In this document: positions 51,601-64,000 of the stretch, piece by piece
How positions within the stretch are numbered: position 1 is the first letter of the stretch
Layout: each line of letters starts with the position of its first letter
Assembly (NCBI GenBank): GCA_032158295.1
Contig: JASTWB010000025.1
Location: forward strand, 173,231 to 237,230
DNA: 64,000 nt
Direction of reading: 5' to 3'
From: Pycnopodia helianthoides
Lineage: Eukaryota; Echinodermata; Asteroidea; Forcipulatida; Asteriidae
Program-made: the position numbers and the translations under genes
The notes under the pieces: model-generated
Database searches by the model: none
What the model was told of the DNA's origin: nothing
Seen by the model: the letters and a program-made list of their open reading frames with translations, nothing else

Positions 51601-54600
51601 ACTTGTTTTAAAATGATGAACTTGTGTTGTTGTTTTGTATTGTTACAACTGATTGTGAAAAAAGTGATTTCTTACATGTTTGAATTAATGAGTGTCTAAA
51701 TGAAATCTGACCTATGCCAGTGATTTTCCTCCTCATCTGCTTGAAGATTTCTGTGAATGCATGTTGCAGTGAACCAAAAGGCTTTCTACCAACTGTTTGA
51801 AGAAGACGTGTGATGGTGGAGGATCGCATTGGATGCAAGTTTCAGTGAAACAGGTGGACCTTGCCTTTTATTTTGATGAGTTTGTTATGTGAATTTTGAT
51901 TGACTTCAGACCTTATAATCACTTCAGTTATTGCCTGTGCCAAAAAAAAAGATTGGGATAAAAAACCCTAACTAGAAGTTCACCTATCGACCTGAATTCT
52001 AAGCTTTTTCTTCATATCAAATCTGAAATAGATTTTGAGTTGATATTCTATTTCTATTCTAAAATCACCAAACGAAAAAACTCAGATAGTGTTTCATTGA
52101 AGAAACAACCTGACCTTGGGTGCTTGCTTTGTTGATCTTTTTGGTTTGGGATTCAGTTGACAACATCGACTTTCCATTATTTTGAAAAGCATGAAGGAAA
52201 AAGGAGAGAACATTCCTCCTCAAAGATTCAATAAATAAAAATTTGATTAAAACAGAAAAATTTACAGCACAACTTTTCCAGCAACCTGGTCCCATTGTAA
52301 CCAAACCAAAGTTAGAAACATTTCTATTGAACTGATGCACAGACCAATTACATGTTATTTTGCACTTGTTTTAAAATGATGAACTTGTGTTGTTGTTTTG
52401 TATTGTTACAACTGATTGTGAAAAAAGTGATTTCTTACATGTTTGAATTAATGAGTGTCTAAATGAAACCTGACCTATGCCAGTGATTTTCCTCCTCATC
52501 TGCTTGAAGATTTCTGTGGATGCAAAATGCAGTGAACCAAAAGGCTTTCTACCAACTGTTTGAAGAAGAGTGTGATGGTGGAGGATCGCATTGGATGCAA
52601 TTTCATGAAACAGGTGGACCTTGCCTTTTATTTTGATGAGTTTGTTTTGTGAAGTTTGATTGACTTCAGACCTTATAATCACTTCAGTTATTGCCTGTGC
52701 CAAAACAAAGATTGGGATAAAAACCTTAACTAGAAGTTCACCTATCGACCTGAATTCTAAGCTTTTTCTTCATATCAAATCTGAAATAGATTTTGAGTTG
52801 ATATTCTATTTCTATCTAAAATCACCAAACAAAAAAACTCAGATAGTGTTTCATTGAAGAAACAACCTGACCTTGGGTGCTTGCTTTGTTGATCTTTTTG
52901 GTTTTGGATTCAGTTGACAACATCGGCTTTCCATTATTTTGAAAAGCATGAAGGAAAAAGGAGAGAACATTCCTCCTCAATGATTCAATAAATAAAAAAT
53001 CGATTAGAACAGACAAAATTACAGCTCAACTTTGCCAGCAACCTGGTCCCATTGTAACCAAACCAAAGTTAGAAACATTTCTATTGAACTGATGCACAGA
53101 CCAATTAATGTTATTTTGCACTTGTTTTAAAATGATGAACTTGTGTTGTTTTTTGTATTGTTACAACTGATTGTGAAAAAGTGATTTCTTACATATTTGA
53201 ATTAATGAGTGTCTAAATGAAATCTGACCTATGCCAGTGATTTCCCCCTCATCTGCTTGAAGATTTCTGTGAATGCAAGTTGCAGTGAACTAAAAGGCTT
53301 TCTACCAACTGTTTGAAGAAGACGTGTGATGGTGGAGGATCGCATTGGATGCAAGTTTCAGTGAAACAGGTGGACCTTGCCTTTTATTTTGATGAGTTTG
53401 TTATGTGAATTTTGATTGACTTCAGACCTTATAATCACTTCAGTTATTGCCTGTGCAAAAAAAAAAGATTGGGATAAAAAACCCTAACTAGAAGTTCACC
53501 TATCGACCTGAATTCTAAGCTTTTTCTTCATATCAAATCTGAAATAGATTTTGAGTTGATATTCTATTTCTATTCTAAAATCACCAAACGAAAAAACTCT
53601 GATAGTGTTTCATTGAAGAAACAACCTGACCTTGGGTGCTTGCTTTGTTGATCTTTTTGGTTTTGGATTCAGTTGACAACATCGGCTTTCCATTATTTTG
53701 AAAAGCATGAAGGAAAAAGGAGAGAACATTCCTCAATGATTCAATAAATAAAAAATAGATTAGAACAGACAAAATTACAGCTCAACTTTGCCAGCAACCT
53801 GGTCCCATTGTAACCAAACCAAAGTTAGAAACATTTCTATTGAACTGATGCACAGACCAATTACATGTTATTTTGCAATTGTTTTAAAATGATGAACTTG
53901 TGTTGTTGTTTTGTATTGTTACAACTGATTGTGAAAAAAGTGATTTCTTACATGTTTGAATTAATGAGTGTCTAAATGAAATCTGACCTATGCCAGTGAT
54001 TTTCCCCCTCATCTGCTTGAAGATTTCTGTGGATGCAAGTTGCAGTGAACCAAAAGGCTTTCTACCAACTGTTTGAAGAAGACGTGTGATGGTGGAGGAT
54101 CGCATTGGATGCAAGTTTCAGTGAAACAGGTGGACCTTGCCTTTTATTTTGATGAGTTTGTTTTGTGAATTTTGATTGACTTCAGACCTTATAATCACTT
54201 CAGTTATTGCCTGTGCCAAAAAAAAAGATTGGGATAAAAAACCCTAACAAGAATTTCACCTATCGACCTGAATTCTAAGCTTTTTCTTCACATCAAATCT
54301 GAAATAGATTTTGAGTTGATATTCTATTTCTATTCTAAAATCACCAAACGAAAAAACTCTGATAGTGTTTCATTGAAGAAACAACCTGACCTTGGGTGCT
54401 TGCTTTGTTGATCTTTTTGGTTTTGGATTCAGTTGACAACATCGGCTTTCCATTATTTTGAAAAGCATGAAGGAAAAAGGAGAAAACATTCCTCCTCAAT
54501 GATTCAATAAATAAAAATTTGATTAAAACAGAAAAATTTACAGCACAACTTTGCCAGCAACCTGGTCCCATTGTAACCAAACCAAAGTTAGAAACATTTC

Positions 54601-57600
54601 TATTGAACTGATGCACAGACCAATTACATGTTATTTTGCAATTGTTTTAAAATGATGAACTTGTGTTGTTGTTTTGTATTGTTACAACTGATTGTGAAAA
54701 AAGTGATTTCTTACATATTTGAATTAATGAGTGTCTAAATGAAATCTGACCTATGCCAGTGATTTTCCTCCTCATCTGCTTAAAGATTTCTGTGGATGCA
54801 AGTTGCAGTGAACCAAAAGGCTTTCTACCAACTGTTTGAAGAAGACGTGTGATGGTGGAGGGTCGCATTGGATGCAAGTTTCAGTGAAACAGGTGGACCT
54901 TGCCTTTTATTTTGATGAGTTTGTTTTGTGAATTTTGATTGACTTCAGACCTTATAATCACTTCAGTTATTGCCTGTGCTAAAAAAAAGATTGGGATAAA
55001 AAACCTTAACTAAAATTCACCTATCGACCTGAATTCTAAGCTTTTTCTTCATATCAAATCTGAAATAGATTTTGAGTTGATATTCTATTTCTATTCTAAA
55101 ATCACCAAACGAAAAAACTCTGATAGTGTTTCATTGAAGAAACAACCTGACCTTGGGTGCTTGCTTTGTTGATCTTTTTGGTTTTGGATTCAGTTGACAA
55201 CATCGGCTTTCCATTATTTTGAAAAGCATGAAGGAAAAAGGAGAGAACATTCCTCCTCAATGATTCAATAAATAAAAAATAGATTAGAACAGACAAAATT
55301 ACAGCTCAACTTTGCCAGCAACCTGGTCCCATTGTAACCAAACCAAAGTTAGAAACATTTCTATTGAACTGATGCACAGACCAATTACATGTTATTTTGC
55401 AATTGTTTTAAAATGATGAACTTGTGTTGTTGTTTTGTATTGTTACAACTGATTGTGAAAAAAGTGATTTCTTACATGTTTGAATTAATGAGTGTCTAAA
55501 TGAAATCTGACCTATGCCAGTGATTTTCCTCCTCATCTGCTTGAAGATTTCTGTGGATGCAAGTTGCAGTAAACCAAAAGGCTTTCTACCAACTGTTTGA
55601 AGAAGACTTGTGATGGTGGAGGATCGCATTGGATGCAAGTTTCAGTGAAACAGGTGGACCTTGCCTTTTATTTGATGAGTTTGTTTTGTGAATTTTGATT
55701 GACTTCAGACCTTATAATCACTTCAGTTATTGTCTGTGCCAAAAAAAAAGATTGGGATAAAAAACCCTAACTAGAAGTTCACCTATCGACCTGAATTCTA
55801 AGCTTTTTCTTCATATCAAATCTGAAATAGATTTTGAGTTGATATTCAATTTCTATTCTAAAATCACCAAACGAAAAAACTCTGATAGTGTTTCATGAAG
55901 AAACAACCTGACTTGGGTGCTTGCTTTGTTGATCTTTTTGGTTTTGGATTCAGTTGACAACATCGGCTTTCCATTATTTTGAAAAGCATGAAGGAAAAAG
56001 GAGAGAACATTCCTCCTCAATGATTCAATAAATAAAAATTTGATTAAAACAGAAAAATTTACAGCACAACTTTGCCAGCAACCTGGTCCCATTGTAACCA
56101 AACCAAAGTTAGAAACATTTCTATTGAACTGATGCACAGACCAATTACATGTTATTTTGCAATTGTTTTAAAATGATGAACTTCTGTTTTGTTTTGTATT
56201 GTTACAACTGATTGTGAAAAAAAGTGATTTCTTACATGTTTGAATTAATGAGTGTCTAAATGAAATCTGACCTATGCCAGTGATTTTCCCCCTCATCTGC
56301 TTGAAGATTTCTGTGGATGCAAGTTGCAGTGAACCAAAAGGCTTTCTACCAACTGTTTGAAGAAGACGTGTGATGGTGGAGGATCGCATTGGATGCAAGT
56401 TTCAGTGAAACAGGTGGACCTTGCCTTTTATTTTGATGAGTTTGTTTTGTGAATTTTGATTGACTTCAGACCTTATAATCACTTCAGTTATTGCCTGTGC
56501 CAAAAAAAAGATTGGGATAAAAAACCCTAACAAGAATTTCACCTATCGACCTGAATTCTAACCAAACCAAAGTTAGAAACATTTCTATTGAACTGATGCA
56601 CAGACCAATTACATGTTATTTTGCAATTGTTTTAAAATGATGAACTTCTGTTGTTGTTTTGTATTGTTACAACTGATTGTGAAAAAAGTGATTTCTTACA
56701 TGTTTGAATTAATGAGTGTCTAAATGAAATCTGACCTATGCCAGTGATTTTCCCCCTCATCTGCTTGAAGATTTCTGTGGATGCAAGTTGCAGTGAACCA
56801 AAAGGCTTTCTACCAACTGTTTGAAGAAGACGTGTGATGGTGGAGGATCGCATTGGATGCAAGTTTCAGTGAAACAGGTGGACCTTGCCTTTTATTTTGA
56901 TGAGTTTGTTTTGTGAATTTTGATTGACTTCAGACCTTATAATCACTTCAGTTATTGTCTGTGCCAAAAAAAAAGATTGGGATAAAAAACCCTAACTAGA
57001 AGTTCACCTATCGACCTGAATTCTAAGCTTTTTCTTCATATCAAATCTGAAATAGATTTTGAGTTGATATTCAATTTCTATTCTAAAATCACCAAACGAA
57101 AAAACTCTGATAGTGTTTCATTGAAGAAACAACCTGACCTTGGGTGCTTGCTTTGTTGATCTTTTTGGTTTTGGATTCAGTTGACAACATCGGCTTTCCA
57201 TTATTTTGAAAAGCATGAAGGAAAAAGGAGAGAACATTCCTCCTCAATGATTCAATAATAAAAAATTGATTAAAACAGAAAAAATTTACAGCACAACTTT
57301 GCCAGCAACCTGGTCCCATTGTAACCAAACCAAAGTTAGAAACATTTCTATTGAACTGATGCACAGACCAATTACATGTTATTTTGCAATTGTTTTAAAA
57401 TGATGAACTTCTGTTGTTGTTTTGTATTGTTACAACTGATTGTGAAAAAAAGTGATTTCTTACATGTTTGAATTAATGAGTGTCTAAATGAAATCTGACC
57501 TATGCCAGTGATTTTCCCCCTCATCTGCTTGAAGATTTCTGTGGATGCAAGTTGCAGTGAACCAAAAGGCTTTCTACCAACTGTTTGAAGAAGACGTGTG

Positions 57601-60600
57601 ATGGTGGAGGATCGCATTGGATGCAAGTTTCAGTGAAACAGGTGGACCTTGCCTTTTATTTTGATGAGTTTGTTTTGTGAATTTTGATTGACTTCAGACC
57701 TTATAATCACTTCAGTTATTGCCTGTGCCAAAAAAAAAGATTGGGATAAAAAACCCTAACAAGAATTTCACCTATCGACCTGAATTCTAAGCTTTTTCTT
57801 CACATCAAATCTGAAATAGATTTTGAGTTGATATTCTATTTCTATTCTAAAATCACCAAACGAAAAAACTCTGATAGTGTTTCATTGAAGAAACAACCTG
57901 ACCTTGGGTGCTTGCTTTGTTGATCTTTTTGGTTTTGGATTCAGTTGACAACATCGGCTTTCCATTATTTTGAAAAGCATGAAGGAAAAAGGAGAGAACA
58001 TTCCTCCTCAATGATTCAATAAATAAAAATTTGATTAAAACAGAAAAATTTACAGCACAACTTTGCCAGCAACCTGGTCCCATTGTAACCAAACCAAAGT
58101 TAGAAACATTTCTATTGAACTGATGCACAGACCAATTACATGTTATTTTGCAATTGTTTTAAAATGATGAACTTCTGTTGTTGTTTTGTATTGTTACAAC
58201 TGATTGTGAAAAAAGTGATTTCTTACATGTTTGAATTAATGAGTGTCTAAATGAAATCTGACCTATGCCAGTGATTTTCCCCCTCATCTGCTTGAAGATT
58301 TCTGTGGATGCAAGTTGCAGTGAACCAAAAGGCTTTCTACCAACTGTTTGAAGAAGACGTGTGATGGTGGAGGATCGCATTGGATGCAAGTTTCAGTGAA
58401 ACAGGTGGACCTTGCCTTTTATTTTGATGAGTTTGTTTTGTGAATTTTGATTGACTTCAGACCTTATAATCACTTCAGTTATTGCCTGTGCCAAAAACAG
58501 ATTGGGATAAAAAACCCTAACAAGAATTTCACCTATCGACCTGAATTCTAAGCTTTTTCTTCATATCAAATCTGAAATAGATTTTGAGTTGATATTCAAT
58601 TTCTATTCTAAAATCACCAAACGAAAAAACTCTGATAGTGTTTCAATGAAGAAACAACCTGACCTTGGGTGCTTGCTTTGTTGATCTTTTTGGTTTTGGA
58701 TTCAGTTGACAACATCGGCTTTCCATTATTTTGAAAAGCATGAAGGAAAAAGGAGAGAACATTCCTCCTCAATGATTCAATAAATAAAAATTTGATTAAA
58801 ACAGAAAAATTTACAGCACAACTTTGCCAGCAACCTGGTCCCATTGTAACCAAACCAAAGTTAGAAACATTTCTATTGAACTGATGCACAGACCAATTAC
58901 ATGTTATTTTGCAATTGTTTTAAAATGATGAACTTCTGTTGTTGTTTTGTATTGTTACAACTGATTGTGAAAAAAGTGATTTCTTACATGTTTGAATTAA
59001 TGAGTGTCTAAATGAAATCTGACCTATGCCCGTGATTTTCCCCCTCATCTGCTTGAAGATTTCTGTGGATGCAAGTTGCAGTGAACCAAAAGGCTTTCTA
59101 CCAACTGTTTGAAGAAGACGTGTGATGGTGGAGGATCGCATTGGATGCAAGTTTCAGTGAAACAGGTGGACCTTGCCTTTTATTTTGATGAGTTTGTTTT
59201 GTGAATTTTGATTGACTTCAGACCTTATAATCACTTCAGTTATTGCCTGTGCCAAAAAAAAAGATTGGGATAAAAAACCCTAACAAGAATTTCACCTATC
59301 GACCTGAATTCTAAGCTTTTTCTTCATATCAAATCTGAAATAGATTTTGAGTTGATATTCAATTTCTATTCTAAAATCACCAAACGAAAAAAACTCTGAT
59401 AGTGTTTCAATGAAGAAACAACCTGACCTTGGGTGCTTGCTTTGTTGATCTTTTTGGTTTTGGATTCAGTTGACAACATCGGCTTTCCATTATTTTGAAA
59501 AGCATGAAGGAAAAAGGAGAGAACATTCCTCCTCAATGATTCAATAAATAAAAATTTGATTAAACAGAAAAATTTACAGCACAACTTTGCCAGCAACCTG
59601 GTCCCATTGAACCAAACCAAAGTTAGAAACATTTCTATTGAACTGATGCACAGACCAATTACATGTTATTTTGCAATTGTTTTAAAATGATGAACTTTGT
59701 GTTGTTTTGTATTGTTACAACTGATTGTGAAAAAAAGTGATTTCTTACATGTTTGAATTAATGAGTGTCTAAATGAAATCTGACCTATGCCATGATTTTC
59801 CCCCTCATCTGCTGAAGATTTTGTGATGCAAGTTGCAGTGAACCAAAAGGCTTTCTACCAACTGTTTGAAGAAGACGTGTGAGGTGGAGGATCGCATTGA
59901 TGCAAGTTTCAGTGAAACAGGTGGACCTTGCCTTTTATTTTGATGAGTTTGTTTTGTGAATTTTGATTGACTTCAGACCTTATAATCACTTCAGTTATTG
60001 CTGTGCCAAAAAAAAAGATTGGGATAAAAACCCTAACTAGAGTTCACCTATCGACCTGAATTCTAAGCTTTTTCTTCATATCAAATCTGAAATAGATTTT
60101 GAGTTGATATTCAATTTCTATTCTAAATCACAAACGAAAAAACTTGATAGTGTTTCAATGAAGAAACAACTGACCTTGGGTCTTACTTTGTTGATCTTTT
60201 TGGTTTTGGATTCAGTTGACAACATCGGCTTTCCATTATTTTGAAAAGCATGAAGGAAAAAGGAGAGAACATTCCTCTCAATGATTCAATAAATAAAAAT
60301 TTGATTAAAACAGAAAAATTTACAGCACAACTTGCCAGCAACCTGGTCCCCTTGTAACCAAACCAAAGTTAGAACATTTCTATTGAACTGATGCACAAGA
60401 CCAATTACATGTTATTTTGCAATGTTTAAAGATGAAACTTCTGTTTTGTTTGTTATTGTTACAAACTGATTGTGAAAAAAAGTGATTCTTACATGTTTGA
60501 ATTAATGAGTGTCTAAATGAAATCTGACCTATGCCAGTGATTTTCCCCCTCATCTGCTGAAGATTTCTGTGGATGCAAGTTGCAGTGAACCAAAAGGCTT

Positions 60601-63190
60601 TCTACCAACTGTTTGAAGAAACTTGATTGGTGGATCGCTTGGTTTGCTTTGTTGATCTTTTTGGTTTTGGATTCAGTTGACAACATCGGCTTTCCATTAT
60701 TTTGAAAAGCATGAAGGAAAAAGGAGAGAACATTCCTCCTCAATGATTCAATAAATAAAAATTTGATTAAAACAGAAAAATTTACAGCACAACTTTGCCA
60801 GCAACCTGGTCCCATTGTAACCAAACCAAAGTTAGAAACATTTCTATTGAACTGATGCACAGACCAATTACATGTTATTTTGCAATTGTTTTAAAATGAT
60901 GAACTTCTGTTTTGTTTTGTATTGTTACAACTGATTGTGAAAAAAGTGATTTCTTACATGTTTGAATTAATGAGTGTCTAAATGAAATCTGACCTATGCC
61001 AGTGATTTTCCCCCTCATCTGCTTGAAGATTTCTGTGGATGCAAGTTGCAGTGAACCAAAAGGCTTTCTACCAACTGTTTGAAGAAGACGTGTGATGGTG
61101 GAGGATCGCATTGGATGCAAGTTTCAGTGAAACAGGTGGACCTTGCCTTTTATTTTGATGAGTTTGTTTTGTGAATTTTGATTGACTTCAGACCTTATAA
61201 TCACTTCAGTTATTGCCTGTGCCAAAAAAAAAGATTGGGATAAAAAACCCTAACAAGAATTTCACCTATCGACCTGAATTCTAAGCTTTTTCTTCATATC
61301 AAATCTGAAATAGATTTTGAGTTGATATTCAATTTCTATTCTAAAATCACCAAAACGAAAAAAACTCTGATAGTGTTTCAATGAAAGAAACAACCTGACC
61401 TTGGGTGCTTGCTTTGTTGATCTTTTTGGTTTTGGATTCAGTTGACAACCATCGCTTTCCATTTTTTGAAAAAGCATGAAGGAAAAAGGAGAGACATTTT
61501 CCTCCTCAATTGATTCAATAAATAAAAATTTGATTTAAAACAGAAAAATTTTACAGCACAACTTTGCCAGCAACCTGGTCCCATTGTAAACCAAACCAAA
61601 GTTAGAAACATTTCTATTGAACTGATGCACAGACCAATACATGTTTTTTTTTGCAATTGTTTTAAAATGATGAACTTCTGTTGTTGTTTTTGTATTGTTA
61701 CAACTGATTGTGAAAAAAAGTGATTTCTTACATGTTTGAATTAATGAGTGTCTAAATGAAATCTGACCTATGCCAGTATTTTCCCCCTCATCGCTTGAAG
61801 ATTTCTGTGGATGCAAGTTGCAGTGAACCAAAAGGCTTTCACCAACTGTTTGAAGAAGAGTGTGATGGTGGGGATCGCATTGGATGCAAGTTTCAGTGAA
61901 ACAGGTGGACCTTGCCTTTTATTTTGATGAGTTTGTTTTGTGAATTTTGATTGACTTCAGACCTTATAATCACTTCAGTTATTGCCTGTGCCAAAAAAAA
62001 AGATTGGGATAAAAAACCCTAACAAGAATTTCACCCTATCGACCTGAATTCTAAGCTTTTTCTTCATATCAAATCTGAAATAGATTTTGAGTTGATATTC
62101 AATTTCTATTCTAAAATCACCAAACGAAAAAACTCTGATAGTGTTTCAATGAAAAACAACCCGACCTTGGGTGCTTGCTTTGTTGATCTTTTTGGTTTTG
62201 GATTCAGTTGACAACATCGGCTTTTTCCCTTATTTGAAAAGCATGAAGGAAAAAGGGAGAACATTCCTCCTCAATGATTCAATAAATAAAAATTTGATTA
62301 AAACAGAAAAATTTACAGCAAACTTTGCAGCAACCTGTCCATTGTAACCAAACCAAAGTTAGAAACATTTCTATTGAACTGATGCACAGACCAATTACAT
62401 GTTATTTTGCAATTGTTTTAAAATGATGAACTTCTGTTTTGTTTTGTATTGTTACAACTGATTGTGAAAAAAGTGATTTCTTACATGTTTGAATTAATGA
62501 GTGTCTAAATGAAATCTGACCTATGCCAGTGATTTTCCCCCTCATCTGCTTGAAGATTTCTGTGGATGCAAGTTGCAGTGAACCAAAAGGCTTTCTACCA
62601 ACTGTTTTGAAGAAGACGTGTGATGGTGGAGGATCGCATTGGATGCAAGTTTCAGTGAAAACAGGTGGGACCTTGCCTTTTATTTTGATGAGTTTGTTTT
62701 GTGAATTTTGATTGACTTCAGACCTTATAATCACTTCAGTTATTGCCTGTGCCAAAAAAAAAGATTGGGATAAAAAACCCTAACAAGAATTTCACCTATC
62801 GACCTGAATTCTAAGCTTTTTCTTCATATCAAATCTGAAATAGATTTTTGAGTTGATATTCAATTTCTATTCTAAAATCACCAAACGAAAAAACTCTGAT
62901 AGTGTTTCAATGAAGAAACAACCTGACCTTGGGTGCTTGCTTTGTTGATCTTTTTGGTTTTGGATTCAGTTGACAACATCGGCTTTCCATTATTTTGAAA
63001 AGCATGAAGGAAAAAGGAGAGAAATTCCTCCTCAATTGATTCAATAAATAAAAATTTGATTAAAACAGAAAAATTTACAGCACAACTTTGCCAGCAACCT
63101 GGTCCCATTGTAACCAAACCAAAGTTAGAAACATTTCTATTGAACTGATGCACAGACCAATTACATGTTATTTTGCAATTGTTTTAAAAT
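48631..63190. repeat. ~762-bp satellite array, about 20 units
   Basis: The anchor ATGTTATTTTGCA recurs at about 48648, 49406, 50143, 50827, 51589, 52351, 53104, 53864, 54626, 55387, 56148, 56614, 57376, 58138, 58900, 59662, 60406, 60870, 61640, 62397 and 63166, mostly 760-763 apart. Short intervals come from deletions: ~78 bp near 50160, ~300 bp at 56560 and ~300 bp near 60640. The left units are the most diverged. On the minus strand each unit holds two frames of about 76 (MHPMRSSTIT...) and 91 codons (MHQFNRNVSN...), without recognisable domains; since non-coding parts are equally conserved I treat them as passengers of the repeat. Confidence 0.95.
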
Positions 63191-64000
63191 GTAAGAGGGC
63201 AGTGGTCCAGTGGGGGTTCCTGACTCTGAAGACAAAGTTTAGGTTTCAGACCCTGTAGGTTTTCTTATTTTCAAAGATTAAAAAAAAAAAAAAAAATTGA
63301 AATTTAAACCCGAACGTATTCTAGTAAAAAAATGTAAGAGCGCAGTGGTCCAGTGGCAGAGTCCTGACTCTGAAGACAAAGTTTTCAGGGTTCGAGACCT
63401 GTAGGTTTTCTTATTTTCAAAACATGAAAAAAAATAAAATTTTAAATTTAACCCGAACGTATTCTAGTAAAAAATGTAAGAGCGGCAGTGGTCCATGTGG
63501 CAGGGTTCCTGACTCTGAGACAAGTTTCAGGTCGAGACCCTGTAGGTTTTCTTTTTTCAAAAAATGAAAATAAAATTTTAATTTAAATTTAACCCCAACG
63601 TATTCTAGTAAAATTGAAAGGCTGCAGTGGTCAGTGCAGGGCTCTGACCTGAAGACAAAGTTCAGGGTTCGAGACCCTGTAGGTTTTCTTATTTTCAAAA
63701 AAGAAAATAAAATTAAATTTGAAATTTAACCCGAACGTATTCTAGTAAAAATTGTAAGAGTGCAGTGGTCCAGTGGCAGGGTCCTGACTCTGAAGACAAA
63801 GTTTCAGGGTTCGAGACCTGTAAGGTTTCTTATTTTCAAAAACATGAAAAAAAAATTAAATTTGAAATTTAACCCGAACGATTCTAGTAAAAAATGTAAG
63901 AGCGCAGTGGTCCAGTGGCAGGCTCCTGACTCTGAAGACAAGTTTCAGGGTTCGAGACCCTGTAGGTTTCCTTATTTTAAAACATGAAAAAAAAAAAAAT
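63191..64000 (+). repeat. ~142-bp tRNA-like tandem array, six or more units
   Basis: The motif GCAGTGGTCC starts at 63199, 63342, 63485, 63624, 63762 and 63904 (period 138-143). Each unit has a tRNA-like part of ~75 bp, then an AT-rich spacer (TTATTTTCAAAA, ATTTAACCCGAACGTATTC, TAGTAAAAA). The array abuts the 762-bp satellite directly; both sides share AAAATG at the join. It continues beyond the window. Confidence 0.9.
63333..63412 (+). tRNA. tRNA-like unit of the array (representative)
   Basis: A-box TGGTCCAGTGG fits TRGYNNARNNG exactly, as in tRNA-Glu/Gln. The B-box GGTTCGAGACC fits GGTTCRANNCC, and in well-preserved units the T-arm CAGGG-TTCGAGA-CCCTG pairs perfectly (seen at 63663-63680 and 63945-63962). 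GACTCTGAA lies where the anticodon loop should be (CTC Glu or CTG Gln, depending on the fold). The acceptor stem does not pair. TTTT follows within ten bases, a Pol III stop. Likely a transcribed tRNA-derived RNA or a decayed tRNA, not a standard tRNA. Confidence 0.5.

Noticed and set aside
48697..63153. Repeated minus-strand frames of 76 and 91 codons as real genes.
   Set aside because: They ride on a satellite whose non-coding part is equally conserved, many units are frameshifted, and no domain is recognisable.
63760..63987. Plus-strand frame across two tRNA-like units (MQWSSGRVLTLKTK...).
   Set aside because: It is a by-product of the 142-bp repeat length and lies over Pol III-type signals.

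Overview
The window is eukaryotic, AT-rich and dominated by mobile elements and tandem repeats. I find no confidently identifiable host protein-coding gene, no rRNA gene and no prokaryotic feature. The repeat families (Ty3/Gypsy with tRNA-Leu-type priming, Gmr1-like Gypsy, a CR1/L2-type LINE ending in a (ATT)n-type tail, Penelope, many TTAA-target MITEs, tRNA-derived SINEs) fit an invertebrate animal. From memory of such repeats I lean towards a marine deuterostome such as an echinoderm; that is inference and cannot be proven from the sequence alone.

Layout. 0.3-2.8 kb: tandem ~540-bp repeats, each carrying a similar ~72-codon reading frame. 3.0-3.8 kb: an 820-bp TIR element with a 6-bp target duplication. 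3.8-6.3 kb: unassigned DNA. 6.3-17.2 kb: an old tandem duplication of the 5' half of a Ty3/Gypsy retrotransposon. The first copy stops abruptly in reverse transcriptase. The second copy was later invaded by a 3.2-kb CR1/L2-type LINE (12.6-15.7 kb) and continues through RT, RNase H, integrase and an unusual extra ORF with C2H2 zinc fingers, ending in a 3' LTR-like block near 22.2 kb. 22.2-26.4 kb: a Gmr1-like Gypsy remnant, itself interrupted by a TA-target MITE and by LINE material. 26.5-38.2 kb: the two halves of a Penelope-like element, separated by 10 kb of nested repeats that include a TTAA-target MITE with its empty site preserved in a second copy, and a very recent ~2-kb tandem duplication. 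38.6-39.1 kb: two tRNA-Asn-like SINE copies. 39-48.6 kb: mostly unassigned DNA with a palindrome-rich AT block, two minus-strand interspersed repeats, a tRNA-Leu-like sequence, another TTAA MITE and a possible promoter. 48.6-63.19 kb: about 20 tandem copies of a ~762-bp satellite. 63.19-64 kb: at least six tandem ~142-bp units, each containing a tRNA-like sequence with Pol III A-box, B-box and T-run; the array runs off the window.

The coding sequences here are transposon genes, nearly all broken by frameshifts, stops, deletions or loss of catalytic residues, so the locus looks like a repeat sink. The best leads for new biology are the Pol III-competent tRNA-like array joined to the satellite, the C2H2 accessory ORF of the Gypsy element, and the 540-bp repeats with conserved small frames. 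Small indels become frequent after about 59.7 kb, so the fine structure there may partly reflect sequencing or assembly error.
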